The notes below the pieces were generated by a model, which worked only from the letters and a program-made list of their open reading frames with translations, did no database searches and was not told the DNA's origin. Both the position numbers and the translations under genes were made by a program. This document shows, one piece after another, positions 35,581-48,954 of a stretch of 64,000 bases of DNA (position 1 is its first letter; each line of letters opens with the position of its first letter). The stretch is from Phylloscopus collybita. Its lineage: Eukaryota; Chordata; Aves; Passeriformes; Phylloscopidae. The stretch is from positions 3,100,001 to 3,164,000 of the forward strand of contig JAJNNQ010000006.1 in the NCBI GenBank assembly GCA_027886175.1. Direction: 5' to 3'.

Positions 35581-38500
35581 CTGGTTTAGGGGTTCAGAGC
35601 ATCATGGTGATAGAAGAAAGGACCATCTATTGCTCATTCCCCCCAAAGGGAATAAGGCTGCAGAAAGGCCATAAAGCTGCCCTCCTCTTGCAGCAGCTAA
35701 AGCAACAGCCATGCAATCCAGCTCAGGCAAGTGTTCTCAGGTCCCATTTCAAGGGCAGCAGGCAATGATAAATTGAATGAAGTAGGTGAATTGGTGAGAG
35801 AGAATGATGGAAGAAACAGCATGCAAGGGCGGGGAGGGGGGTGTGGGTGTGGTGAGCAGAATAGTCCTGCAGCTGTCTCTGCTTTGTATCCTTTTTGCAG
35901 TAGTTGTACTTGAGGAAGGATGTGAGTTAGGTCTCAGTAGAGATGGTAAAGGCTGAGCATTATTTTGCATTAATCTTTTTAAACTCCTTTCTCATTCTCT
36001 CTTTTTTTTTCTTTTAGTTGACCCAAGCCTCAAATTCTCAATGATCTTTTTAATATCTGAGGAAAATAAGCAAAACACACTTATATCAGTAAAAATGAAA
36101 ACTATTTATCTGGATTTTTATTTTTTACCTTTTATAGGTATTATTTTCTCATTTAATTCCTCTTTTAATTCTGCTTTGTTTCACTTGGCAGCTGTAGCAA
36201 TAGTTTCTAGCTTCTGGCAAGGAAAACAGATGAGCAAATATTCTCTGTCTTGAAGTTAAATGCATTGCTGCAGCAACAGGCCTCTCCAGCTTTCCAGCTA
36301 CCATGAATCCTGAGCCTACTCTTAAACTGGTAAGTCAGCAGCCATGCCAGCACAACACATTGCCAGAATTGTTCAATCAGGCCAGTCTATATTGATTTAT
36401 TTTTAAATGTATTCAGCATCAGTTCCTCTGTTTTCTGTCAGTTAGCGATACTGTCACTGCTTTGATTCACCACCCCTTCCACTGCAAACCCTATGAACAC
36501 ATTATCAAGCGGCCAGTGCACCTTGGTTTTGAGGCTGACAATACAGGATCAATGTCCCTGGGGTTCGACCCTGAATTTCAATAATTCAGTTAAATTCCTT
36601 GAATACTGGATTCAGCCAGATCGATCCCACATTGCCTGCATGTTCATGTACAAGGCATCCTCCACAGAGAACCTGCATATAGTCCCCTTGTCGGTGTATA
36701 ACAAAGGGAAAAGAGAAGATATTGAACTGGAGGAAAGATAATCAAGCATTGAACCTGCTGAGCCTAACAGTAAAAAACTGTTCAGGAGAATTCTACAGCA
36801 GCTGAAGCCACTGGAGGATACTGTATGTAAAATTGGGGTCCTATTAAAAATGTATAAACATACCCAGGATTAGGTATTAAAGCTATTGCTACGGGTATGA
36901 AATGAGCTTAACTTAGAACTCCTGGGCTCCCTCTAGGCTCATTTACAACTAACCAAGGGAAAAAATAAACTCTTTTATTGCTTGAATAATTCTATGATAC
37001 CTATAACAGTAGTTAATAGTTAATAAGGATTTATGCCTCTCATAACTGAAAGGTGTATCTAAATTCTGCAAGTGGATATATACAGATGCTAGAAATTCAT
37101 CACCTATACTTTGTTCACAAACAATATAGGAAGAAAGAAGAAGAAAGAAAGAGTCTTTGCAAGCCTCAGGTTGTGACTACATAGAAAGATTCTTTAAAGA
37201 GTTCCCAATCCTCCAGGCCCAGCTCCAGATATCTGTGGAGCTGTTCCTTTGGATGCAGAAGCCTAAAATACAGTACCTTCTATCATGCATGGTACCCTGC
37301 ATGAATAGTTATTCAAGCCAGGTGTAGGTGTAACAACCTCCCTCCCCCCTACCAGCAGCTGTAAATCTATTACTACAGGGTGTGCTGACTAGTGATAAAT
37401 GCTCCTCCTTAATCTGCAGCTGGAAGTTTCTTGGGACCTTCATTATCTCTTGGTGGATGTTTGTACAACACCCAGAATGAGAAATTATGGTTTTACTTTG
37501 AGCTGCTGCCATTGTGTAATGGAAGAAGGTAAAACAGCAGTAACTGATAGTAATTAACACTGTGATATCAGCTTCTCAAACAGCAGAAAGTCTGCCACGA
37601 CTAGGTCTTCTATACGTTTTGGAGGGGACATTTATCCTTATGGTCTAATTCACAGGCAATTTTTCATTAACTACTAAGGGACAAGTCAGCCCTCTTCAAA
37701 AAAATTTACTGGGAACTCAATTAAGAACAAATTCCAATTGTTTCTTATTAAGCATTGTGGTTATTGAACATTTAAGCAAAACATCAAATAAGGTTCTGTG
37801 ATAAATGGTCCATGTGGGACATAGCATAATAATACCCTGGAAAGTAGTCCTTTATAGGTCTTTCAGGATCAATAGCCAGCCCTAGAATAGTCAGCAACAG
37901 AAACAAAAGATCACTTTAATTTTTAAAGGAAAAATTTATTTTTTGTATAAACTACAGCCATTTCAATTTCACAGGTTAGATTCCTTCATGATTATACTAT
38001 TTCTTATTCATTTATTTGTTGTAGTAGCAGGCAGACATCCTTTCTGAGCTGAGATACTTCACAAACACTCAGAAACCCCAAAGATATTTTTATAAAACAT
38101 GAATGAGGATCAATGAAAGCTATAAAGGATAGAGGTTGGAATGCATACCATTGTGAGATGGGTAAAGCCATTTATATAAACAAAAAATGAGCAATGTTGG
38201 GTAAAAAACTAACTGTGTAACAGTTTTAACTTATTTTTTTAACATGATGAAGGGGAGTAGAATAAATAGATGTCTATTTTGCTCTTTTCAAAATAAAAAA
38301 AAATAATTTTCCAAGAATGCAGTCTGATTTCTACCTTGGGAAGGTATTCATACTTTTTTTATAAAGTCTTATTTCTTTTGTTGACATCTTCTCAAACCAG
38401 AGTGAAATTTTCATTGACAATATCTCTAGGGACACTATTTTAATATCTTTTGACAGTGAGGACCTTTCCTCTGACTATCTGGCTTATGTAGGATAAGCTT

Positions 38501-41500
38501 CCCTTCCATACCCTCATTCACCATACAGGGTTTCTTTTTTCATTTCAATCATTATTTCACTCATGCAGGGACTTTTTAAATTTTGTGTCTTTTCTTATTT
38601 GTGTCCCACAAACCGAATTGTGATGTTAATGCTAGTAATAATACTTGTTTGAATACAACTGCAGGATCAGTCCCCTAGTATACCAGTGCAGTGATGGTTC
38701 ATTATACAAATATGCTTGTGACACAGAGTGTTGTCCTTTGTGGCTGAAGCAGAGCTAATCCAATTAATTTGTTCATGAAAGACAAGCTGGTTTTAAAACA
38801 GGGTCTAGCACAAAGAGGAAAGGACAGTATTTTATTAACATTCTCCCTTGTCTCAAGACATATTTATTGCTTTCTGATCAAGCAGAAATAATAAAAGCCT
38901 AAGACTACAACCACTTGCATTAAAAATCTTTCAGCTCTTGTGCATGTAAATAGATTGGACTTTGGATTGAAAATACTCCATGTATTTCTTAAGACTTAAA
39001 CTTTAAAATGCCCAATTTGGAGAGATACCAGTATGTGCAAGAGTGACTTTCATAATACATGGCAGCAACATTATTAATTAAAGCAGAGGACACTGCAAGG
39101 ATATGTCAAAGCAAAATAACCTTCAGCTAGCAGAAACAGACTGAGCTATAGGTCAATTTTATTGTGTTATAGAGGCAGACACCGTTTTTCACGTTGTGTT
39201 ACCAGAGATACCAGTGAGACGCCCAAGGCAGATTTTTGCTAAAAAACAGAGACTGCCTAGAAAGCCTCAGTAGTCACATATAGAAATTATGTGATGGATC
39301 AAGGATATTTTCTATTACTCCATTATAAGCACTCTTACCAGTGATGGCCTTTATGTGTCTCTGAAATAAAAGCTGAACCCAGAAAAATGGAGTGAAAGGG
39401 TGAGTGTGCATTTACACAGCACAAAGAGACAACATGTATTAATGATTGCCCTGCTGGGACACCTGTGAAGTTGAGTTGCAGGCTCACAGTCATGAAGGAC
39501 ACTCCCTTTCTGGGTGCTGAGCATGTGCTCCAACCATGCTGAAAAACCCCAGGAGGATGCTGTTAAAAAAAGTGCTTTTACTTGGTCTTAAAAATAAAGA
39601 CATATTTATCTGAGTGTCTGGCAAAAAATTTCTTTCCCTCCATGTTATGACAGTAATAGTCATTAGCAGGCTGAAAAAGCTTTACATACTCTAGCAAGGT
39701 AGGAGGCAGCAAGGTAGCTGCCTCAGTATATACTAGGTCAGGAGTTGGAGTAGTATTCTCAAAAGTATTATGGCATTTAAAGATGGGGTCATGCTCAGAG
39801 AGTTTTATTGTCTGTCTAAAACAGCTGCTTTGAGAAGTATTTGTCCAGTTATGAGCAAACTGGTTTCTCTAGGACTTGTCCTCCCTGACCTTTATATATT
39901 GCAGCTATAAACAGAGCTTCACCTGGCTTTATTTGCCATGGGTACATAGATGCTCAAATACTTAGAAAACTTTCACCAGGTGGAATCTGCACTTGTGTTG
40001 AGCACACACTCCTGTCACACAAACAGGCTGTCCTGAGCTGTTCTGTGGCACTGACTCAATGCAGTCCAGTCTGGAATGGTGTTAATTAGCAGCTGCTGGA
40101 AACATTGATTGGCTGTTGCATGGCCTTCAGGGAAGGTGTATGCAAACCCACAGTGAAGCCTGAAGTATGCAAGGTTCTGCTGTCTGGAGTGTGATGTGGA
40201 GTCAGGTTGCTTTCTTATGAGCTTTTGACCTGTATTGGCTACATTAAGTAAATGTCATCAAAGATAATCCAGTTGTAATACTCTTGTAGGACTATTATGT
40301 GAACAGCCCAGATCTTCTTGATTTAGAGATAATAACAGAAAAATAAAACCCTAGAGATCATTAGATTGCCTATACCTGGGCATGATACTCTGATTTAGAA
40401 AATAAAAGGACACAAAACATTCTCACAATAAAATGATGATTTAATCTGTTGTGGAATATGAATATGAAAGTATTTACATGTTCTCACAAGTCATAACCAG
40501 AAACATGGCAACAATGTGGAAGGTGAGGGAGATGTGAGTTACACAAGCCTCTGACTTGTCTCTGTGATGGTGCCACTTTTACTTGATGACTGATTGATAA
40601 GACCAGATCATTAGAAGCTGCTTATCTATTACAGGTGGGCATTACTACACACCTTGTAGGGGCCTACCTCTTGTGGGGACCACTTCAATACCTGTGCATA
40701 TTTTCTGTTGCATGGCTGAGCTCAGTGTGTTTTGGATGAAGTGCATGGGAGTGACAATGCTGTGCATACTGCAAAATGTTTATCCAACCCTACAGCAGCC
40801 CTGTGTAGACTCAGTCCTGCATGTGATTCTTCCCCTTGTGCTGTCACCTGTGTCACTTGCTTTTCACTTGCACTGCTGGCTGAGGGTCATCAGCCATAGG
40901 TGACTGGACATGTATTTTCTCAGTGCCCCAACAGCAGCAAACTTGTCCAAAATTATACAGCCATCAATTTTCCAACAAATGAGTCCTCTCCTTCTGTCTC
41001 CAGGTTGTGTTTAAAGCTGTTCCTTCAGCTACTAGCCTTGTTTAGAACTGCAGAGATGAATACTGGGGTGTAAAAAGTTGAGAAATGTTTAAATGGTTAT
41101 CCTACCTCATCAGCATTAGTGAGGTAATCCTATTTTATGTTTCAAGGAAGGTACTTTCCTCTTGGTTCATTGTATGCATCTTTTTTCTCACTTTTTATTT
41201 TTTTCATTGATAACAACATCTTAGATCATTCATGTAAAGATGAGCATCTTTTCTGTAAATACTTTTACTTTCATCTACATGTTTGGTAGGAGTGAAGAAT
41301 ATATTTTACAGGAGGTAAGGCCTTCTAGTAACAGTGGTTCCACCATGTTGCAAAATAAATTCTTCTACCAATTGATAGCTTTATTTGTTGAAAATCACTT
41401 ATTACAACTCTAAATTTGCCTAGACTAATTTCTAAACCAGTGGAAAATTTTTTATCATTGTTTGCTAGCCAGAAATTTTCCCTGACATTCAGAGTGATCA

Positions 41501-41939
41501 AACCAATTCATAATGTTTCCCACATACATTAACAGCTCTTGGCTCCTAAGAGAAGTGAGATTTTCCAGGCCTTAGGTAGCTCTTTTACATCTTCACTAAG
41601 CATTTCCAATTTATAAAGATCCTCTTTTGCAGACAACTGTTTGAATTTTTTTTCCTATTTTATTAATATTATCATTGGTTATATACAGTTGAATAAATAA
41701 TTTGCACTTTTTCTCAGTATTATTTTTTATTTTTGAATATGCTTGGCTGAATATTTCTGAATACAGCTTGGCATTTTTTTAACCAGGAGGTCATGTTGGA
41801 AACACTATTTATCACTTCAAAACCAGCACTTTTTCAAAAATCATTCTTTCCTTCAACTCTGACTTAAATTTCATTTTCACAGATGCTTGTCCTTAAATTC
41901 AATTGTTTTAGAAAGCATGATGCTCAGATGGCCTCATCT
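35581..41939. other. Long non-coding stretch
   Basis: No gene supported over more than 6 kb. Weak exon-like signals: a good donor (AAACTG/GTAAGTCAG) near 36331 preceded by ACCATGAATCC, and a pyrimidine tract ending TTTTAG near 36018. The plus-strand frame 36493-36741 (82 codons) has no recognisable domain. GGGTTCGACCC at about 36562 resembles a tRNA B-box, but no cloverleaf folds around it. The remainder is AT-rich unique sequence. Confidence 0.5.
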
Positions 41940-42260
41940 TGCTAAGTGAACTTGATTGCTTTGTCAAACTGACCTGTCCTTATCCTAATTTACCACTTTA
42001 CTGGTTTTGTGCAATCTATAGACCTTACCATTAATGATATTTTCTTCCAGATCATTGATAGCAGTATTGATTAGTGTGGAGGCAAGAAGAGATCATGGTG
42101 AGATGTGACTAAAAATATTCCTATTAGGTGATGATTATCAGCCATTTTTAATTCATTAAATATATACCACAATTAATTTTTTTGTAATATATCAAATTTA
42201 TTATTCAGAGCGTGATGAGCTTCTGTGTCAAATTATGCACTCTTAGGTGGCTTTTTCATA
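41940..42260 (-). mobile_element. Ancient CR1-like LINE remnant
   Basis: The plus strand carries, in order, blocks resembling the reverse complement of the CR1 reverse-transcriptase region: TTTTGTGCAATCTATAGACC, then CCAGATCATTGATAGCAG followed by TATTGATTAGTGTGG, and later GAGCTTCTGTGTCAAATTATGC. In well-preserved copies these blocks read as a TCATCAGCAAA-type block, a CCAGATCATTAATGAA-type block and a GTGTCAAAGGC-type block at similar spacing. Heavily decayed. Confidence 0.45.
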
Positions 42261-43129
42261 ATTGTGATCTCAAGAGAACATAGCTCCTGTCAGAGAGATC
42301 TGTTTCCAGTTAAGCCCTACTGATTAGCATTAGAGGTACTATGATTTCTTTTTCATCCTGTGTGCACAGTATACCCACCCATCTATTAATGTTCCCCAGT
42401 ATGCCTTTGTGGGGTTATGTCTCCAAGAATCTGATTCTTGGCTGAGACAACTTGCCCTTAGGTGAGTTTTCAGTGATCAAGTTGTAACACAGAACAGAAT
42501 TTCAGGGGAGAAGTGAGTGTGAGGGGCAGTAAGAGCTGGGTGGAAGGGTTACATGACAGTGTACCCAGCACTCTGCCATATTTTCATTTGGCTCCTTGGT
42601 GAGTGGTTTTGTTTGTTTGCTATGTTGTGGGTTTCTTTGGTTGATTGGGCTTTTTTTCCCCCTGTTAAATGCTTTGTGGGTCTGGTGCTCTGAACTGGGA
42701 CAACTGTGGTGTTTGAGTATTTTTTTCAATAATTATTCTAATTCTCAATAGCCCACAAGAGTAGGTACACCAGTATATGGGAATAGTAACCAACTTGCAA
42801 GGGAGTAATTTTTCTTGACATACTGTGAGCTACATCATAGAAGTTTCATAGCTTAATGAAAACATTCAGTGCTTCTGCATAATTTTAACATCTCCCCACC
42901 CTCAATTAACACTAAGTATTACAGGCTCCTGTAGGGTTTTTTGTAATAAACAATCTACAAGAAAACTGAATTAGAGTAGTATTTTAGAAATGTATTATAG
43001 ATGCTTTACAATACGTTCAATTTTAAAGACTCTTTCTTCCCCCTCAGCCCCTCAACTCTTAATAATCTGGCCCCTCAAACACCACCTCAAAATGACATTT
43101 ATGGCTTAGGAAAGCCAAGAGCCACACGT
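42261..43129. other. Non-coding AT-rich DNA
   Basis: No gene or clear repeat seen. Confidence 0.55.
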
Positions 43130-43270
43130 TACTGGAGGCTGAGGAAGCATCATTTTATACTTGACCTATTTTACTCCTTTCCATTGTCATCTGTTGCTGG
43201 CCATTTTTGGAGGTGGAGTGTTGGGTATATGGTTCAACCAAGTTTATATGGCATATTCTTTAGGGGTATG
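43130..43270 (+). mobile_element. Ancient CR1 3'-end remnant (amniote type)
   Basis: CTGTTGCTGGCCATTTTTGG, then GTGTTGGGTATATGGTTCAA and ATATGGCATATTCTT match in order and spacing the 3' end of older amniote CR1 elements, where the blocks read approximately CTGGCCACTGTTGGAGACAG, TGGGCTAGATGGACC and CAGTATGGC. This type of end differs from the ATTCTATG-tailed avian copies elsewhere in the window, so it is an earlier insertion. Confidence 0.55.
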
Positions 43271-44749
43271 AGCATGTTAACTTTCTTCAGCTTGGCTGCA
43301 GAAGTTTTTAAACCCTGACCATTCAGGCTAAGCACAGCACTGTAGCACTAAGGTACAGGGCTGCATGTTGCATGTTTTTCTTTTTTCTGTTGCTGCAAAC
43401 GCAGTTTTCATTAAATACAGAAACACCCTACTTATATTGTATGTTTCAGAAATCCACCTAACATCAAATATACTCAAATTCTCTTCATATTGCTGCCACA
43501 CAGAATAGCTGTCATTTTTTTTCTGTATGTGTATTTTCAGACAACAACAAAGTGGTTTTGGGATAAAAAGAACAACATAAAAGGTAGAAGGAAATTACAG
43601 ATGATATTATTTTATATTAATGGAGGGTACCATTACCTGCCAAGTTTCTTAGAACACAACCCGAATAAAACACATGCCACTGAGTTAAAGGCAGTACTAC
43701 TTATTATACAAAATCTATGATTTTGTTCAGTTTAAATTACTTGCTGGTGGATATATATATGACTGCAGCGATACCCCTAGACTCAAGGTTTAAGGACTTC
43801 CTTGTGTCACCTACTGAGACAATTGTCATGAAATTCAAGTCACCTAATAATAGACTGAGAAAATTCAGACGAAGAAAATCTTCAATGTGATTGTAATTAA
43901 TTTTTAGTAACAGTAAACCCATCTGGTACAGTTCACAGTTCTTCTGCTATAGCCATCTGAAAACTGAAGCAAATTTAGTATAAGTTAAATGGATCTACAA
44001 TTGAATAAAACAAATAATCTAAATTCTATTTTCTACATCACTTGATTGGAGATATGCAAGCCATCAAGATACCAACATACTCAGCAGGAAAACCCACTAA
44101 ATCAATAGAGCAGAGTTGAAAGGAAACATAGCACAGTCACTACCCCATGAGCCCTTTGCAGCCCATACTATTGGCTTACAATAATACCTTTAATACACAG
44201 GCATACTGATGTAAGAGTGTAACATTGCCATGGCCCTCTAGCTACCTAGGTGTGGGCACTGACAGAAAGAAAAGTCTTAACACAACAGTAGAAGCCACAG
44301 TCATGCAGTGAAATTGCTTTGTCAGTAATTTTGACTGTTCACTTTAGAGAAAGGATTATGTTATATTCATTCTTTCCACATTTTCTCAAAATATTTTTCA
44401 GTATGCTGCTTAGGAGTCAAAACATTTTCAGTTTCTACACTCTGCCTCCAAAAACCAGAGTGGAAAATGCAGCTGGACGTTCAAACCTGCCTCTCATGCA
44501 CACTGAAAGTGCCAGCAGAACGATTTCTTCACAATATAAAGATGTGATTTATGCTTCTACTCTCCTACTTTGCATCAGCAAGCATGCTGTGCTGTCCTTT
44601 GCTTTCATGCAAACTGTAATCTATCCAAAATTCTCGGTTGTCATATTGATAACTGAAGTACCTGTTTACTTCAAGCTTAGACGGAAGTAAAATAAACAAC
44701 AGAAGGAGTCCATGGATGTGAAAGATTGCACACAGGTTTATTTTCATTC
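43271..44749. other. Non-coding DNA
   Basis: No gene supported. The 123-codon plus-strand frame at 44319-44690 has no recognisable domain, no good start context and no splice structure. Confidence 0.55.
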
Positions 44750-45000
44750 CTAGAAGCCTCACACAGAGTTAAAAGTGTGGCAGCCTGGCAGGAGGACAAG
44801 AATTTTTAGCTGTGCTTAATGTAATTAAAGCCGGTCAGACATAAACATGAGGTGGCTGTCCTGCAAATTGTTATGCACATCGATAATTATGGAATTGTAT
44901 ATGAATATATGTCTGTGCTTGGATCAACCCTACAAGCTGCTTCACTGAAGCCAGTGTGGATCTATTTATGAGACTAAGATTCAGCTCTGCAGGTCCAGGG
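44750..45000. promoter_or_regulatory. Candidate conserved non-coding element
   Basis: TTAATGTAATTAAAG at 44817-44831 and ATCGATAATTATGG at 44879-44892 are strong homeodomain-type clusters in otherwise unique sequence, with TTATGCACAT between them. The right edge holds TTCACTGAAGCCAGTG (44941-44956), another copy of the near-palindromic motif. Function is inferred from composition only. Confidence 0.28.
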
Positions 45001-45250
45001 AGAAAGAATTGTGCTGTATCTTTTATTGATGGTAACTACGAGACACCTTTGTAATTTTAAAATATCCTTTGGAAGAAAAGCAGAATCTATCACTAGCCAA
45101 TACAAAATTTCTTTTCTACTTTCTTTTCTTCTTTTCTTTCAACATTTCCATCATCTCCAAGACAGCAGGAGAAATCTTAATTTGGTGCACCACAAAATAG
45201 AATACTTAGAATCTGGACACAGAGGTTATTTCCTGCTTCTGTATCCATTG
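45001..45250. other. Short non-coding gap
   Basis: Unique sequence up to the CR1 boundary. The plus-strand frame from 45011 runs from here into the reversed CR1 and is spurious. Confidence 0.6.
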
Positions 45251-45806
45251 CAGAATGGATCAGGTTGGAAAGGACCACAAGGGGTCATCTGGTCTAACCT
45301 CCCTGTTCAAGCAGGACCATCTCAGAGCACATGGCATGGGGTTGAATCCAGATGGTTCCTGAATATCTCCAGGGAGGGAGACTCCCCAACCTCTCTGGGA
45401 ATTTTTTTTCAGTGCATGGTCACCTGTACAATGAAGAAATTCTTCCTCATACTCAGGTAGAACTTCCTGTGCATCAGTTTCTGCCCATTGCCTCTTGTCC
45501 TATTGCTTGACACCACCAGAGGAAACCTGGCTTCATCCTCTTGGCATCCTGCTTTCAGATACTGACAGATATTGATGAGATCCCCTCTGAGGATGAACAG
45601 GCCCAGCTCCCTCAGCCTTTTCTCATAGGAGGGATGCTGCAGTCCCTCAATCATCTGTAGCTCTCCACTGGACCTACTCCAGGAGCTCCCTGTCTCTCTT
45701 GTGCTGAGAAGCCCAGAACTGGATGCAGCACTCCAGATGTGGCCTCAGCAGGGCTGAGGAGAGGGGCAGAATTCCTTCCCTCAGCCTACTGGCAGTGCTC
45801 TTCCTA
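45251..45806 (-). mobile_element. CR1 LINE, 3' part with end of reverse-transcriptase frame
   Basis: On the minus strand this is the last ~550 bp of an avian CR1. The minus-strand frame inside it (45409-45654) preserves the C-terminal part of the CR1 reverse-transcriptase protein, recognisable by RLRELGLF followed by LRGDLI and, further on, a SNRTRGNG block. The plus strand shows the typical reversed 3' end (GAATGGATCAGGTTGGAAAG) at the left and the AACTGGATGCAGCACTCCAG block at the right. The copy is 5'-truncated and the terminal 8-bp units are mostly lost. It is one of the better-preserved LINE copies here but cannot move by itself. Confidence 0.93.
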
Positions 45807-46094
45807 AAAGAAAAAAATTCACATTCAGGGCTAGGAAAATAAAGAAATACTTTTTCAAAAATTTTGCTTCAAAGTCAAATAAAAAGAAAAATCAAGAGAT
45901 TCTGGTTATGCTGCAAAAGGGAACCTCTTACTGGTAGGGCAGTGTGTGTTGCTTTCAAAAGCATGGCTTCTTTTACACTAAGCAATGATTTTGTAGAAAA
46001 AAAACGACAATAAATCAAAAATTTAAAAAGTAACCTTCCTCCAGCTTAAGCACTCTAAGATTCTTTTCTTCACATCTGAGTGTGGTGGGTTGTG
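45807..46094. other. Non-coding AT-rich DNA
   Basis: Nothing recognisable. Confidence 0.55.
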
Positions 46095-46100
46095 GTTTTT

Positions 46101-46146
<46 letters not shown>

Positions 46147-46192
46147 TTTTGTTTTGGTTTGGTTTGGTTTGGTTTGGTTTGGTTTTTTTTTT
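46095..46192. repeat. Poly(T) tract passing into (TTTGG)n
   Basis: About 45 T in a row, then TTTTG units, then five or six GGTTT units, then another T run. It creates an artefactual poly-lysine frame on the minus strand. Confidence 0.95.
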
Positions 46193-48954
46193 GCCTTTGG
46201 AATATTGCCTCCTTGCTTGCAGAGTGGCTCAACTTTGTCTACATAAGAGATAGAAACTAGTCATATGTGTAGAAGTACCTTACATATCATGCAGAGTTCC
46301 AGCATTCTTTAATAAAAAAGCTTAAATAAAGCTGTCCCATTTTTAAGGCAACTTTTGTAGTGAAAAATGCTGCTCTTCTTTGTAAGTGCCTGGGTGGCTT
46401 TACTTTCCTTTTGGTTCTCAATGTTTGCTTCCTTCTCAAAAATATTGTGATGTTAAATTTACTTTGAAATCAGCTATAAAAGCATGTTATTATTGAATAG
46501 AAAGAATGATTCCGGAAATGAAAATTTTAAACTGTAAGTGGTAATGTTTGCTTTGAGTTGCACTAATTCACTTGTGAGAAAAAAAAAAAAAATCTGAGCT
46601 CACGTCAAATTCTGACATCCACGTTTAATGAACTAATCATAAACCACATAAGCCATGAGTTATTAATTATAAGTTATAATTTTTGAAATAATCCAAAAAT
46701 TGTTTAGCCGTTTACATCATGTGTATCTAATCACTTAGGGACCTGGTCTCTGACCATGCAATGCTAAAGTGTTATATTTAATAATCAGAATTACAATGAA
46801 ATCCAACAATTTTTCTTGTGTTTCAAATAAGAACTCCAGTTGCTTAGTGATCAAATGCAAAGTTTTAGATTTTTTCAGCCTCTTGCAGAAAGAGTTAAGC
46901 TCATATATGACTAGAATAGAGGCTAGACAGGTACTGCTCCCAGGCAAAAGAGAAGGCAAAAGAGAAAGAAAATAGCAAAAGAAAACAGATAAACTGTATT
47001 GCAAATGCTTAAATGAGAAATCCAAAAAAACATACAAAGCATCTGGGCTTAGATCGCATTCAGAGACGATTGTAGGACTTCAGTGGTTTTATGGGTTCTC
47101 TGTTATTCTGTTACTCTTGAAGAATGATATCACTTGTGAATGGCGCCACTTTTTGCATAAAAGTATTCTTGAGTAATCAGGTTTTGTCCTTTCACCAATA
47201 AGGATTTGAAAAAAGTAATACTAAAATTTGCAGTGTTTCTACAGAGCTTCAGTCACCCCTAAGCTTCACTGAAAACGAAGAGACAAAGAACCTCTGAAAA
47301 GGTAGACTTACAATCCAGAATTGGAAGCAAATACTAAAGTATCAAATTTCTTGTACATTTCTGACAGGTTTAGCCCATTATGTAAACACTAATAACACCA
47401 TATGAAAGGTAGAGGCAGATTTTGTTGTTGGTTTTGTGTTTTTGTCTTTTTAATTTTTTTATTATTCATCTCCGTTTGTCTGCTATACTGAAAGATTTAA
47501 AACAAGAGACCAAACAAGTAGTGCCTGAAGACAGAGTCCAAAGTAGTTTCCATTAATTGAAATGGGACTTGGTGGAATTTAGAACTTTTTAATGTCAGAC
47601 TATTTCATTAGTATGATACCATGGTTCTATGAACCTAAATTTAAACTTGCACTTATGAAAGTGTTTTCTCAGATACTAAGTTTGCATTTTGAGGTATTTC
47701 TGTAAGATAAGAAGACACAGGAGTAAGATAATTAGCCAGCATATATCTTTCTCACCAAGCAGCTAGGCTAAGCAATCTTGTAAGGTTTTTCCTACAGGAG
47801 AAATATTTTGATTTTTTTCCTTTAACAAATGGTCAGATATGAGAATTTAGTTAACTGAAGAGTTACCAACAATTTTAGACCTTTTTGTCTTTATATCTTA
47901 GTGCAAAACATTTTACTTAACTTGAAAGGAGAATTAAGAGGCAGTGATGTTGCAAGACTGAAATGTAGTCTAATTTCCACCATATGGTGTTTTTGTTTTT
48001 ATCACTATCTTTGGAACAAAGGGTAGAACTTCCTAAATTTTTTTTTAATTTATTTTTTTATTTAAATGGCTGACTTAAATTCCATAAATTTTGTTATTTT
48101 TCCCCTTACCCTTTTTTTTTTTTTTTTTTTTTGTAGCTTTCACATATTCAACACTGCATAAAAGACCCATTTATAATTATGTGTAACCTTTGTAAAGCCT
48201 CTGGGTAAAGTCTACTCATTAATCTTTAACCTGGCTAGCCTTGGGGGTGGTGGAATTGGTGCAGCCATGTATTAGAGGCTCAGAGACCACAGACTAGAGG
48301 TACAAAAGGGATAATTAAGTGAGAGTATGAAAAGAAAGGGAACAAAACTAATGGGATAGGTTGATATTATGGTACATGCCAGGCAGTAATAAGGACAAGG
48401 TATGCAAATTTCTGTAGAAAAAAACCAAAAAATAAAGGAGTCAGTGCTTTTTTCAATTAATTTCTCAATTTAATGTTCTCATTTCTTAGTCAAGCACAGA
48501 CAGACTTCACTAAATCAGGTCTCAAACATTGTAATAATCATACAGCACAGACACAGGGTTAGTTTTTAATAGTGTTCCCCTATTTAGCTTTTGTTTGTTT
48601 TTTTTAACAAACAAGCTGCCTCACAGTAACTGTAGAAGGCACAAGTTAGAGTATCTCAGTAGGTCTCAGCAGAAAACACCTGGACAAGTGTCAAGCTGTA
48701 ACTAAGGGAAAAACCCTGCCCCTGGCAGTCAGGCTGTGAACACCTGACTGCTGAGCAGCTGCTTTGCACTGATCCCACCCCTCTGTGGTTCCTTTTGGGA
48801 AAGGAGACAGGGCCAGGATTCAAAACAATAGCTCTAATGGGGCTTTATGGCTTTCCCAACACCTTGGTAAAGAATTCTTTGAAATTGTAAAAGCTATTCT
48901 CTTTGCAGTTCCTAAAGGACATGGTCCTGTCATCTTTTTGACTGCGTGCTGAGA
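46193..48954. other. Non-coding AT-rich DNA with short homopolymers
   Basis: No gene. An A-run lies at about 46579-46592 and a T-run at about 48111-48133. The region at 48700-48900 is GC-richer and leads into the TAAT-rich inverted repeat at 48955. Confidence 0.55.

Noticed and set aside
35303..35768. Plus-strand frames with lysine-glycine-arginine repeats
   Set aside because: They are translations of the GGAA microsatellite.
36561..36573. GGGTTCGACCC, resembling a tRNA B-box
   Set aside because: The flanking bases do not form a T-arm and no A-box or acceptor stem lies at the right distance, so no tRNA gene is supported.
45409..45654. 81-codon minus-strand frame with good protein similarity
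   Set aside because: It is the C-terminal end of the CR1 reverse-transcriptase protein inside a truncated LINE, not a host gene.
46023..46232. Poly-lysine minus-strand frame
   Set aside because: It is the translation of a poly(T)/TTTGG low-complexity tract.
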